64,000 bases of DNA from Aquila chrysaetos chrysaetos (Eukaryota > Chordata > Aves > Accipitriformes > Accipitridae), in contig NC_044018.1 of NCBI RefSeq assembly GCF_900496995.4, positions 27,669,724 to 27,733,723 on the forward strand, in the 5' to 3' direction. The notes beneath the pieces were generated by a model. That model had not been told where the DNA came from, ran no database searches, and saw nothing but the letters and a program-made list of their open reading frames with translations. The position numbers and the translations under genes were made by a program. Within the stretch, counting starts at the first letter, position 1, and each line of letters opens with the position of its first letter. Below are positions 24,901 through 37,069 of the stretch, piece after piece.

Positions 24901-27900
24901 GAGATATGTGCCTATCAGAAGAGGCAGTTGGAGGTCAGGCGTAATAATTTATGGTATCTAAGATTGCACCATGCATTTATTTTTAGGCAATGGAATTGAG
25001 TCCTAGAGCATTTGAAATAACCTGAATTGCTCTCTAGGGAGCTTTAATTGTGTTCGATAGGGACTTGACTCTTACGACTGTTGGAGTTGCTAAAGGCTGA
25101 GACATCTCCAAAGGGATGGCCCTTGTGATAAAATACCTATGGGAGATTTGCACTTCTGGAGTAGCAGCTGAAGGCCAAGCAGAATACCAGAGGACAGTGG
25201 TGCTAGACACCTACGTTTAGGAAGACAAATTGATCCCTAGATCTACAGTGATTACAGTCAATAACTTAGATAACTGGTGCACCAGTGACACCTAAATGTA
25301 AACATCTTAATCTAGAACTGAATCCTGCACTGAAAGCCCAATAATTATGCTGGGTTGCTATCTTGAAGTTTATTGAAATGAACGCCATGTTTCACTGTTA
25401 GTTGAACAAAAGTTTAGTACTTCTAGACATACTAAATATACCTGCTTAATAAATTAACTATTCATCCTTTTCTATCACTCAGTATTATAAATAAAATTAA
25501 TGATTTGATGCAAAAATCAGAGGTTTTCTAATAAACTTCTTCAAGCTTTTGATTTAAGTCACAGTCCTACAAAGGGCTTTGGCATATTTAGGTATTAATG
25601 TTACTTGCCATGCAGCTAGGTTGCATGGAGGGCATTACTGTGAAAAATAAAAGGGCTTCATGAATTCATTGAGCCACTCAAATGGATTTTAACATGTGGG
25701 ACAAGGTATGGGCCAAATTCTGCATCTAATCCTGTGGATTGTAAATGCTGCTGAGGCTTTTAAGTCAATGAGAAATGTGCGTAAATAAGGCCAGAAGGTG
25801 TTGCTTTACCATGAATAACATCAATTCTTAGAAAAGTATCTCAGATTATTTCATAGCTAGTCACACCAGGACAGCAATCTACAGTCAGGAAGTGAGCTGT
25901 TGAATATCAGTAATAAAAATCATGTAGTTCTATCCTTCCTGTGGAAGTCAAGTGGGATCATTTCTGTGCTTTTATAGTCTGAAAAGTTATAGATGCCCTC
26001 CCAGATTTCCAGCTGAATTTGGAACAGAGCAATACTGATGATTCTGGAAAATCTGTACTTTGTATTTCTCAGCTGAGAGCTGCAGATATGTGCTTTTAAG
26101 TCATATTTTCCCATAAAATGACTAAGATATCACACTGTAAATCTTTTGAGCACTAACAACACTTCTGCATTCTTCTAGCAGTGCCTAATTCCACTGAAAC
26201 CATTAGTAAATCTTCCACTGGTTTCAGGGGAATGAGATTAGAACCCACAACAGGGCATGTAACGTACTTAAATATGGTCATGTTTTCCATCATACACTTG
26301 CTACAAAGAACTGGGAGTTTTGAGACTTTAGTGCAGCCCAAGAGTTTTGCACCACCATTGTATTTAATGTCCTGACAAGTTCAATGTAAAATGCCACAGT
26401 CTAAGTAACACAAACCAAATCTGCGACTACCACTCATTATGCTGAATTGGAAATAAATAGTTTTGAGTGAGGTAGATGAATTTCTAGCCCAGTAAAGGTT
26501 GTTTTTTGGTATTTTTTTTCCAAGGAAAACTGGGATTATCAAAGGCTGAACGTAGAGGGTAGATAATATGAAATGTTAGTACTTTATTATGGATCTGTCT
26601 TGCACGGTTGTGGTACAGGTTCTTGTTTTGCTGAAATAAGTGGCAAAGCCCTGTTTTAAGCTGGCAGAATCAGACCCATTGAGTGGGCCTACAATCTCAT
26701 GTTGTAAATTTGTAATACTTTACACTGCGTTTACTGAAAGGAAAGAGAAATAATGATCTCAGCATGCCATCTGCCAGCTCACTGGCTGAATGGAACAGAC
26801 TACGTCAGTCAAAGGGTGAGATATGTCTTTAAATGACTTCTGTGGTTTTGGGGGTTTTTTTGTTGTTGTTCTGGCTTTTTGGGTTGCTTAGTAACAATAT
26901 TCTGTGTGCAAATTTGTAGCATCTGTGCAGAATGTGAGGTGTTAACATGTTTGTAAAAATTAAGAGTCCAATTAATGTTTCCTCAGCAGAGCTTTAAAAT
27001 TAAATGGCTCCTTCCTGGTTTTTTTATCCCCTTCTACAAATTACCTGCTTTTAGAAAAAAGTAAAGACAGCCTTGTGTCTTAGAACAGTGAAAAATCATA
27101 AAATTGCATTTCAGTACTTCTCAAATAAGTAGCTAGTGTTTTCAAATGGAGAATATAGCAGAATTAAGTAACTTGCAAAACATAAGTGGCTTTCAAAGGT
27201 CATATAATTCTGTCTTTGTGGTTAGTAGCTCCACACAGGGTAATGTCTGTGAATGATTATATATCTTCCAATTAAACCACTGAACAAAGCACTCAGTGTC
27301 AGAAATCTTACTTGATGACTTGCAGAACTGTGTTAGAAAGATTTAAAACAGAGAACTAGATACACTTCAGCAGGCTTCATACTCCATCCTTTTGGCTCCC
27401 TATAGCAGAATGTCTACTGGAATCTATCCTACTATTCAAAATCTATTAAAAAATAGAAAAAGCTAATGAAGGATGGGTTGGACCAAGCCAGCTTCTATCA
27501 GGAGACATACCTACACCTGTATAGTCACTGAATAGTCCATGGAGAGAAATAGGCTCTCCCAGACAGTAAGTCATCTGCTGCCTTTTAGCTACATGTCTTA
27601 GGGTGAGATGAATCACCTGTCTTTCAGTGGTGACTGAGCCAAATGTGGCTCGACAACCTCTCATTTTTAAGGCAGTAAAAGTTTGGTAAAATTAATCCCA
27701 CTTCCCAAGATTATTTTTTTTTCCTGATGATACAGTCTACTTTGCCTTTGATCTGTTTTGGCACATAAAACATTTTGGAGGGAGGCATCTGCAGCAGTCT
27801 TGACTCGGACAGGGTTCACATTGACTCCAGTAGGAGAACAGGGTGAGAAAACACTGCAGGACTTCTCTTCCGGTAAGTGTTTTACTGTTCCATTTCCTCA

Positions 27901-30569
27901 TTGCCTCACAGGCAAGAATCTTGACAGCTCAAAAGAGCTTTGTAGATGATGTAGATAAATTGCTGAGCTCCAAGTCCTGCCATGACCATGGTAAAAATTG
28001 TCCCTAGCTTTGAGTGGCTGCATGGATTTTTGTGAACTGGGTGCTTGTCTGCTGTAAAGACTGTGCAAGAGGTTTTGCTGGCTGTGGCCTTCACAGTGTC
28101 TACCAGTGGCACCAGGCTGTTGTTGTGGGCTCCAGACATCCATAAGTCCACATGTCCATTGACTTCATTAAGCTGTATAACATGTATGCAAGTCTAATAC
28201 CTTCAAAAAGCTGTTGGACTTGCTACTGCTGTGCTCGGACAGCACAGTGTGTATTTGAATAGCCCCAGTGCAGTGGGAAATCATCACTTACCCTCCATGC
28301 TATGAACAGCCTGTGTATTCAGTGTGTCCCTGGAAATCCTGGGCTGGCTTGCAAGCCCTATACAAACGCAGACCACAACACTGTCCCATGGCTCAGAGAA
28401 TATCTGTCTCAATATAAAATGAGAGACAACATACAGACTGTTAGAGGACTATGGGGAAACATTAAAAAAAATATAGAAGTCAGTCAATCAGCTGTTAGTC
28501 TTAGCATACTGGCAGCTCTAACTTTGCTGCAATTCTGTTGATCTTATGTGGGCTTTTAGGAAGGTAATGAAGTAGCTCACAACTGCCAAGGGCCAAGGAG
28601 GGAAAAGCTCAAAGCATTTCATTTGAGAATTGAAGAACTGGGTGATGGGGATTGCTGTGCTGGGTTGATCAGAGGTAGAAGTTAACATCTTCATGCCAGA
28701 TGAGAAATGTTAAGCTAACTTCTTTCGAAAAAGAAGGAAGAATACTGATGCCCAATCTGATTGCATACACCAGTTGTTTTACATCTGGTACATTGTTGTT
28801 CGGGCAAACATCCCATTTCATTTTGGATCTCACCTATCCCTAGTGAGGGCAGTGCTGAAACTTTTCTTCCTTTGGGTTCTGCTTTGTCTCAATATTTATT
28901 CATTTGAACAATCCTTGTCTGTGGTATGAGAATCCACTCGGCATGGATTGGTGGCAGAACGAGGCCTCTAGTGATTCATGTTAGGCATAGATATTCAGGC
29001 TGCTTCCTCTCCAGAATTTGCAAGGCATGGATGTTTCCTGGTCTTTCTAACTCTTTTTAAAGAAAATTAATGTGAATTCTTGAAAACACAGTCTACTTCT
29101 TCAGCAGGGCAGTACTTAACAATCCTACTGCTATCACAGTCAACACATTCTGCATAAAAGCATGATTTAATACTCTTTTTAATTGCAGTTTCTTACGCTG
29201 CTTGCCTCGTATCACTAAATCCGTTGACAAGAGCGCAGCTGTTTTTCACACATTAACAAGTTCACCCCTGTGAGGAAAGCCAGCTCTGTTGAGGTGTTGC
29301 ACAGACATAGTGAATAATTGTGAGCTGGGCTTCTGCAAACGAATTGACGTTGCTTCTTGGAGCACCGCAGCCAGATTTTCTCACTTTGACATAATCGCCC
29401 CATGTAATTCTTCTTTCCTACCTCTGCGTTACCTTTTGACAACCTCTGCATGAAGCACTAGATTTGCTTCTGACTGACTGAGGCCAAGTAAATCACAAGT
29501 CACGCTGTCGCATCTGGAAATTCATGAGTTTTCAGCTCTGTAAAAGTACTTCAGCTCTATGAACTGACAAGCTGAACCATATATGTGTTTTGGAAAGAAG
29601 ATCAAGGTTTGACAAAACCAGATTTTCTCTTTATTGGGTTTATCTGACTTAATAATTTTAAAGTAGAAAATATCTTCTCTGAGTATAATGGAAACACTTA
29701 AATGAACTGGTTACATTTCCAGTAGAGTTTAATAATGTATGTTACGTTTCACACTTCCATATAAGGCATATCAGCTTAATTAGAAAAATAAAACACAGTC
29801 TGACTTGTTTACTTCACTCACTGTAGGACTTCAGTGCTTTAAAAAGCCCAGAAATGGTCCTTTGCTTTAAAAATATTGTTTTATGTAAGCAAAGGATTTA
29901 GCTGTATACTTGGGTTTGGATTCTCCTTGTTGCTGTTATTCTTCATGAAGCAGCCCAGCTCTCTTCCAGTCCTCAGCCTGTCATTTCTTTTGTACGTCAA
30001 GTTTTCCACTGCCAGAATGTATCATCCCTCACCTAGTCAGTTGTCCTGGGTTGTTCTGGGTTGGTTTTCAGTGGCTGCAATTGTACATCTTGCTGCCTGT
30101 GAGATGATTAATACAGCCCTGGAAGTCATACATCCCTCTTAATAGCATGTATAGCTAGTACTTTCTTTTGTTCTAGGGAAAGTTTTTATCACACCTGTAT
30201 CTTTTAGTCAGATGCTGGAGTGAAAACGTTTATTGGGGCAAATGTAGTAGTAATAGACATCCCAGCCAGGAGATAGATTAGGCATGGTAGCAATATGGAA
30301 GCAAGGGCTCTGTGAGTGAAAGCTGTTTTCTGTGCATAGTTTTGGAGGCAACTGTCTGATGTACATGTATTGAGCAGACCATCTCCCATCTTTCAGGGGA
30401 CATATAACATGCTGCTTGGCTAGTTTTCACCTCCTTATCCAGGATATTTCATGCAAGGTAATTACCAATATCCAGGAATAGAAGGGTTGTTTGGGGCTTT
30501 TTGAAGTATTCTTGTAACATTCCTGTGGCATGACACGGTAACACCTATTTTTCCTATGAAGTCCTGCAG
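18951..30569 (+). other. BEND6 intron 1 (5' intron)
   Basis: About 11.6 kb of AT-rich sequence between the CpG island and the first BEND6 coding exon. It contains a 20-nt poly-T run at 23191-23210 and scattered T-rich stretches. No coding exon, RNA gene or well-supported transposon was recognised, and the short open frames look random. Confidence 0.6.
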
Positions 30570-30602
30570 GCAGTGTCTGTGTGACAAGACAACCACTTAA
30601 AA

Positions 30603-30798
30603 ATGAAAAAATTCACACTGTTTGATTTTGTAAATGATAATTCACTGCAAATTGGAGAGACTTCATGGATACAGGACCTTCCCAGTGATGACAATGAACT
30701 AGAAAGACTTCTGAAACCAAATGAGCACGTGCTAGTAAACTGGCCTGTGGGAAAAAGAAAGACAGAAAAACACCTGGTGAAAGTTGTGTACATGAGTG
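30603..30798 (+). CDS. BEND6: BEND6 coding exon 1 (N-terminal domain)
   Basis: The exon begins at an acceptor (CCTGCAG|GCAGTG, AG at 30568-30569). The coding start is the ATG at 30603, and an in-frame TGA at 30582-30584 inside the same exon rules out an upstream coding start. It encodes 65 codons plus one base: MKKFTLFDFVNDNSLQIGE, then a segment with TSWIQDLPSDD, WPVGKRKTEKH and a final VKVVYMS. The pattern of an F-x-F/L start, an S-W-I motif, then a W-P loop and a closing beta-strand resembles the small beta-barrel-like N-terminal module of BEND5 and other BEN proteins (inference). The donor is AGTG|GTGAGT. These residues precede the annotated start of the human protein. Confidence 0.82.
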
Positions 30799-30905
30799 GT
30801 GAGTGCAGTTCCAGAGCATTTGTCTGATATGAAATTTTAATCTAGTTTTAAGGTATTGCTACCTGTTTTTCTGTGCTTTGGCCTTTTTTTTTCCATCACT
30901 TCAAG

Positions 30906-31051
30906 ATGACCCCCAAGAGCTGGTGGAAATGATGCAAAAGATATTGCGAGCAGATGAAATTACAAAAATACAAGTCCTTGGAAAAGGCAAGAGGAAGAGG
31001 ATAGAAATGGTATTCTCAGAAAGTGAGGACAGTGACCTGGATAAAGAACAG
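30906..31051 (+). CDS. BEND6: BEND6 coding exon 2
   Basis: Acceptor ttccatcacttcaag|AT and donor ACAG|GTGAGT. Residues 66-114 read DDPQELVEMMQKILRADE, then a basic GKGKRKR patch (nuclear-localisation-like) and an acidic SESEDSDLDKEQ end. Human BEND6 starts at MQKIVQTDE, equal to MQKILRADE here, so the homologous human protein begins inside this exon. The frame from exon 1 passes through without a stop. Confidence 0.9.
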
Positions 31052-32018
31052 GTGAGTTTCTGTCTTTACATGCCTGATATTGGTAGGCCCAAAATGGAAT
31101 GAAACAGAGTGTAACTATTGATTCTTCACACTATAATACACAAAATATGTATAGGAAAGGTAGGAATATCTTTACTATTCTTCACATGGTACCTCAGCAC
31201 AATAACCTGTCAGAGTAATTAGGCCAATAGATTTTGTCCTTTGCTATTTAAAGAGAAAAGTGTTATTCAAGACTTGGATGCTCTGTAGCTACATTACATT
31301 TTCTCCCATAAGACAGAAATCTGACCACTGCATAAGAAAGGGAAGGAACCAGGTTTTCTGAGCTTTGCATTGTGCTGAGTTCTGTAGTGACAAAATGTAG
31401 GGAAAGAAAACATAAATCTTAACAAAAAGTTACAAACATATTTTGCAAAAATACTAAGCAAGAATGTCAAGCGCACAGTGAATAAAAGTTTATGGTGTAC
31501 TATGAGATACTGTAATGAAAGGCTTTATAGGAATGCAAAGGCACTATTATGCTCTTGTTTACAGGGGAAGATGATGAAGCATATAAAAAGAAATAAATCA
31601 TTGCAGGCATCTGCTCCTGCCAACATCCTGAGTCAACTTGAAACATCTTTAATTAACAAACAGGTAAACATCTCATCTTCAGCAATTTTAATGTATTAAG
31701 CAAAAGCAAACTGAAATGTACTTGTTTAGGGGAGCATATGACTTTTGTTTTAGTGAAGTTAACAGTTCTAAAGGACATTACCTTAGAAAATTGGTGAATG
31801 GAGAACAGAGAGAATTATTACAGTTACGTATTACACTGACATTTCATTTTTAACTTCAATAGGAATGGTAACAGCTATTATTAAAATGCACTGACTGTTT
31901 ATACATTCTGTGTACAAAGAGAATATTCTGATTTAGCCAGATATTTTCATGTTAGTTTTAATGCTTTAATTTTATGTTGTTGTTGCTCTAGATAGCACGG
32001 TTTTATTTTTTTTTCCAG
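31052..32018 (+). other. BEND6 introns 2 and 3 (around exon 3)
   Basis: Introns at 31052-31564 and 31664-32018, both AT-rich with ordinary GT/AG borders. No repeat or RNA gene was recognised. Confidence 0.75.
31565..31663 (+). CDS. BEND6: BEND6 coding exon 3 (candidate cassette exon, 33 codons)
   Basis: This exon is exactly 99 nt, bounded by ctcttgtttacag|GGG and CAG|GTAAAC, and starts and ends in phase 0. It encodes GKMMKHIKRNKSLQAS followed by a segment ending LETSLINKQ, basic then amphipathic. The human 279-aa protein as I remember it passes directly from the acidic exon-2 end to the exon-4 sequence, so this exon is either bird-specific or optional. Skipping it keeps the frame. Splice signals are good, but homology support is lacking. 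Confidence 0.68.
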
Positions 32019-32196
32019 AGAGAACCATATTCAGGAAGCAACTTTCTGTACAGTGAAAGTAGCAGTGATGATGAAGAGCCTTTATTTCAACTATCCAAGG
32101 TAGAACTGTGTGCCAAAATAAAAAGTCTCAAGAGGAAGCTGAAAGACACCATGAGAGAAAACTGCCGCCTAAGGCAGTCCCTGGTGATGCTTCAAG
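32019..32196 (+). CDS. BEND6: BEND6 coding exon 4 (acidic + coiled coil)
   Basis: Acceptor tttttttccag|AGA and donor CAAG|GTAAAG; 59 codons plus one base (residues 148-206). REPYSGSNF, an acidic SESSSDDEEPL segment, then LSKVELCAKIKSLKRKLKD and ENCRLRQSLVMLQ form a short heptad-like helix, likely a dimerising coiled coil. It is close to human BEND6 (RDPYSG..., SSSEDEEPL, LSKEELCAKIKSLKEKL, NSRLRQSLVMLQ). It is followed by the 8.1-kb intron that holds the provirus. Confidence 0.93.
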
Positions 32197-32853
32197 GTAA
32201 AGTCAGGGGAAGTATTTTGATGAAGAGGAAAGCCTGACGGTCATGAAAAGCTTGATTTATAAGAGCCCATTTGGATGGGTATTATGGATGCCTAAGCACC
32301 TGACACGATCAAGGCCTACCATTAGCATCAAAGTCTTTGATACATGGCAACATTTAATTCCATCAGCACTTAGAAAAAACTGTCTTACATGGAGGCCAAG
32401 CAACTGTAGAGTTAGAAATAGAAAAATCTGTCTAAATCCTGTCAGTTGTTCCCAAGAGAACCTTTCTGTATGCTGTATAACCATCAGCTAAACTCAAATA
32501 CTGACCAGTCCAACTAACCTTATTTATTAGCAGTCTCTCTTGATCTACTGAAATGTCATTTATTCTGGAATGATTTCATTTCTAATTACTTTGGTAATTC
32601 CTCATTACTGATAATCTGAGTTAGTTCCAGGTGCAGCAAATTTAGTCCTTTCAGAGGTGAACCATTTTCTTCTTTTATAAATGAATCCTTCATCACTTTG
32701 TGATCATCTCTGAAGCCCCTCTTACTTGTCCCTGTCCATTACTCTGGTGCAGCCAAGACTGAATCCAAAATTTCAAAAGATTAGTGAATGAATAAGGTTT
32801 AAAGAGGATTTGCTCCTTCCCTTGCCAGCTACATCATACCATCCCTAGACAGC
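32197..32853 (+). other. BEND6 intron 4, left part
   Basis: AT-rich intronic sequence between exon 4 and the provirus; nothing else recognised. Confidence 0.7.
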
Positions 32854-33447
32854 TGTTGTGGTTTAAGCCCAAATGGCAACTAGGCACCACATAGCTGCTC
32901 ACTCACTCCCTCACCTCACAGTGGGATGGGGAGGAGAATCGGGAAAAAAAAAAGTAAAACTCATGGGTTGAGATTAGAATGATTTAATAACTAAAGTAAA
33001 ATAAAATGTAATACTAACAATAAGAATAATAAAATACTATAATAATAATAATACTCATGAAAAGTAATAAAATAAAATAAAACCCAAGAAAAAGACAAGT
33101 GTTGCACAATGCAATTGCTCACCACCCGCTGACCAATGCCCGAGCAGTGATCTGCACCTCCTGGCCAACTCCCCCCAGTTTATAGACTGAGCATGACATT
33201 CTATGCTATGGAATATCCCTGTGGCTAGTTTGGGTCCGCTGTCCTGGCCATGCTCCCTCCCAGCGTCTTGTACACCTGCTTGTTAGCAGAGCTTGGGAAA
33301 CTGAGAAATCCTTAACTTAGGATAAGCGCTACTTAGCAACAACTAAAACATCAGTGTGTTATCAACATTATTCTTATACTAAATCCAAAACACACGGTAC
33401 CAGCTACTAAGAAGAAAATTAACTCTATCACAGCCAAAACCAGGACA
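32854..33447 (-). repeat. 3' LTR of ERVL provirus
   Basis: 594 bp, the same family as the 5' LTR. It begins (sense, minus strand) TGTCCTGGTTTTGGCTGTG and ends CACAACA. On the inner side, immediately before it in sense, is a purine stretch (AAGGGGTGGA) that fits a polypurine tract. The flanking ACAGC matches the other end of the provirus. Confidence 0.92.
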
Positions 33448-34249
33448 ATATCCACCCCTTATTCTATATCATTTACAACATGCCCAGATCCCATGCTTCC
33501 CAATACATTACCATTTAATCACCACCACTTTTCCTGTCTTTTAATGTATACGCACACATATCATTCCCACAGTCTATAGGCCATCTCTTTCAAATGTCCA
33601 TTGAGTTCATTCAGTCCATGACTTTGGGCTCCATCTGTCATAATAGTCTGTCTGAGCAGGAGGGATGGTGCAAAGTCCTCTCAGTCAGCAGAACAGGATC
33701 GGGCATTGGTGTGGTGTGGCGGGTGGGTGACATTGGGCACAGCAGGAGGATGATGTGTAGTGTTGGATTGTTGCATGCTGAAGTCAGTCCCAGTTCTATC
33801 ATCACTGTGCTTCGCTCGGTTTTATCAAAGTTCATTCTTCCTTAATCTAAGTGATTCTTACTGTAATACCATTGACGTAGCGTATAACAATTATAATAAT
33901 GATGACATACAGTGGCAGGATTATATAGCAATCAACATTATACAATTTAATCTGTTGGCTATTCTCACCAAAATCAAATTGCCTTGTGGCACACATCAGA
34001 TTTCCCCATCCTTCCACATCACCCACCGAGTCTACCCAGGTCCTTGAGCAAAAGCAATCCCACAAATGGGTTTGCCTTTGCCTGAGGCAGGAGTAATGCA
34101 GGCTGTTTTCCCTAGCATATTTTTTATGTGCACTACAGGGACTTTATCCCCTTCTACAGCATGTTCTGATTGGGCAGGGCCAGCTTGATTGGCAGATCCT
34201 CTAGTGTTGACTAACCAGGTGGCTTACGCTAAATGTGTATCTCAATGTT

Positions 34250-36995
34250 TGAAGGTCCCCCTCCCCATTGCTCTCGGTGTAGTCTTTAACAATCTGGGAA
34301 AATTGAGCAATACAATGGAGACTGGTGCATGATAGGGGATATGATACACCCACTCAATGCCATGCTCTTTGGCCCAGGTGTCTATGAGGTTGTTTAGAAA
34401 ATTAGTCCTGTTGTCTGACTCAATTCTTTCTGGGGTGCCATGTCACCATAAGACTTGCTTTTCAAGCCCGGGATAGTGTTCCAGGCGGTGGCATGGGGCC
34501 CGGGATGTGTTTCCATCCACCTGGTGGTTGCTTCCACCATTGTAAGTACGTGGCGCTTCCCTTGGCAGGTTTGTGGGAGTGTGATATAGTCAATCTGCTA
34601 GGCCTCCCCATAATTATATTTCAGCCATCGTCCTCCATACCACAGAGGTTTTAACCACTTGGCTTCCTTGATTGCAGCGCATGTTTGTTATTCATGGATA
34701 ACCTGTGCGATAGTGTCCAGGGTCAGGTACACCCCTCGATCATGAGCCCATCTATATGTTGCATCTCCTCACTGGTGGCCTGAGGTGTCATGGGCCCACC
34801 AAGCCATAAATAATTCACCCTTATGTTGCCAATCCAGATCTACCTGAGCCACTTCAATGTCAGCAGCCTTGTCTACCTGTTGGTTGTTTTGATGTTCTTC
34901 AGTGGCCCGACTCTTAGGTAGATGAGCATCTACATGACGTACTTTCACAACCAGGTTCTCTAGCCAGGACACAATATCTTGCTACAGTGCGGCAGCCCAG
35001 ATGGGTTTACCTCTGCAGTGCCAGTTGCTCTGCTTCCATTGTTGCAGCCGCCCCCACAGAGCATTTGCCACTAGCCGTGAATCAGTATAGAGCACTGTCC
35101 GTTTTTCTCATTCAGCAATGCCTAAAGCCAGCTGGATGGTTTTCACCTCTGCAAACTGACTCAATTCAACTTCTCCTTCCACAGTTTCTGCAACTTGTTG
35201 TATAGGACTTCACACAGCCACCTTCCACCTCCAATGCTTTCCTAAAATGCAACAGGAACCATCAGTGAACAAGGCATATTGTCTCTCATTTTCTGGCAGT
35301 TTATTATACAGTGAGGCCTTTTCGGCATGCGTCACCTCGTTCTCTGGCGATATTCCAAAATCTTTGCCTTCTGGCCAGTCTGTGATCCAGGACAACTGGG
35401 GTTTCCTTTTCGAGTCCATTGTGTGATCAGTACAACCCACTTACTCCATGTAGCATCAGTTGCACAAGGTGCAGAAGGGACCTTCCCCTTGAACATCCAG
35501 CCCAGCATCAGCAGTTAGGGTGCTAATAGGAGCTGTGTTTCAGTACCAACCACTTTTGAGGCAGCTCAAACTCCTTCATATGCTGCTAATATCTTTTTCA
35601 GTTGGAGTATAGCGAGCCTCAGATCCTCAATATCCCCGACTCCAAAACCACAGGGCTCAGCCTTGCATCTCCCCCAGTGCTTTCTGCCAGAGGCTCCAGG
35701 TATGGCCATTCTCTCCAGCTGCAGTATAGGGCACATTTTTAATATCTTGTCCTGCAAGGATTACTGCATGAACGATCTCCTGTTGAATGTGTTCAAAGGC
35801 TTGTTGTTGTTCAGGCCCCATTTAAAATCATTCTTCTTAAGAGTCACTTGATAGAGAGGGCTTACAATCAGACTCTAATCTGGAATATGCATTCTCCAAA
35901 AACCCACAATGCCTAAGAAAGCTTACATTTCCTTTTTACTAGTCAGTGGGGACATAGCTGCTATTTAGTTAACCACATCCATTGGGATGTGACACTGTCC
36001 ATCTTGCCATTTTGTTCCTAAAAACTGGATCTCCTGTGCAGGTCCCTTGACCTTACTTTGGTTTATGGCAAAACAGCTTTCAGAAGAATTTGGATTATTT
36101 TCTTCCCTTTCTCAAAAACTTGTGCTGTGTTGCCCCATATGATGATGTCATCAATGGATTGTAGGTGTTCCAGAGCTTCACCCTTTTCCAGTGCATTCTG
36201 GATTAGTCCATGGCAAATGGTGGGGCTGTGTTTCCACCTTTGGGGCAGTCGATTCCAAGTGTACTGGACACCCCTCCAAGTAAAAGCAAACTGTGGCCAG
36301 CACTCTGCTGCCAAAGGGATTGAGAAAAACTCATTAGCAGTATCAATTGTGGTGTACCACTTGGTTGCCTTTGACTCCAATTGATATTGAAGTTCTAACA
36401 TGTCCAGCACAGCAGCACTCAGCGGTGGCGTAACTTCATTCAGGCCACAATAGTCAACTGTTAGTCTCCACTCTCCATTAGACTTTCACACTGGCCATAT
36501 AGGGCTGTTAAAAGGTGAACGAGTCCTACTTATCACCCCTTGGCTCTCCAGTCGACGAATCAGCCTGTGGATGAGAATCAGGGAGTCTTGGTTGGTGCAA
36601 TATTGCCGCCGGGGCACCACTGTGATAGCGATTGGCACTTGTTCTTCAACCCTCAGCAACCCCACAACAGAAGGCTCCTCTGAGAGACCAGACAAGGTGG
36701 ACAGCTGTTCGATTTCCTCCGTCTCCAAGGCAGCTATACCTTTTGGGTCCTCAAAATACTCTCTCTTGAGACAATCTATGCCAAGGATGCATGGGGCCTC
36801 TGGGCCAGTCACAATGGGGTGTTTTTACCACTCATTCCCAGTTAGGCTTATCTCAGCCTCCAACACAGTTAGCTGTTAGGATCCCCATGTCACACCAGAA
36901 ATACAGATGGGTTCTACCCCTTTATAACTTGATGGTATTAGGGTACACTGTGCACCGGTGTCATCTAGAGCCTTATACTCCTGTGGGTCTGATGT
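34250..36995 (-). pseudogene. ERVL pol remnant (protease, RT, RNase H, integrase)
   Basis: Minus-strand fragments keep the retroviral order. A protease DDTGA active-site motif is near 36953-36965. Reverse transcriptase blocks lie at 36812-36063 with an I-D-D catalytic motif near 36145. An RNase H FTDGS motif is near 35260. An integrase zinc-finger-like His pair is near 34790. Numerous stop codons and frame changes separate these blocks, so no functional polyprotein can be made. No env-like frame is present between integrase and the 3' LTR. It is described as a broken copy only. Confidence 0.85.
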
Positions 36996-37069
36996 GCCAG
37001 GCCATCAGATCCACGCAGTCCAGTAAACCCAGTTGTCCCTCTCTTCCACTTGGCTGGAAGCAGGGCCCC

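Noticed and set aside
33847..34065. Hydrophobic minus-strand frame near the 3' LTR as an env remnant
   Set aside because: A single Ile-rich stretch with no cleavage site, signal peptide or envelope motif. ERVL elements usually lack env, and it is more likely degraded post-integrase sequence.
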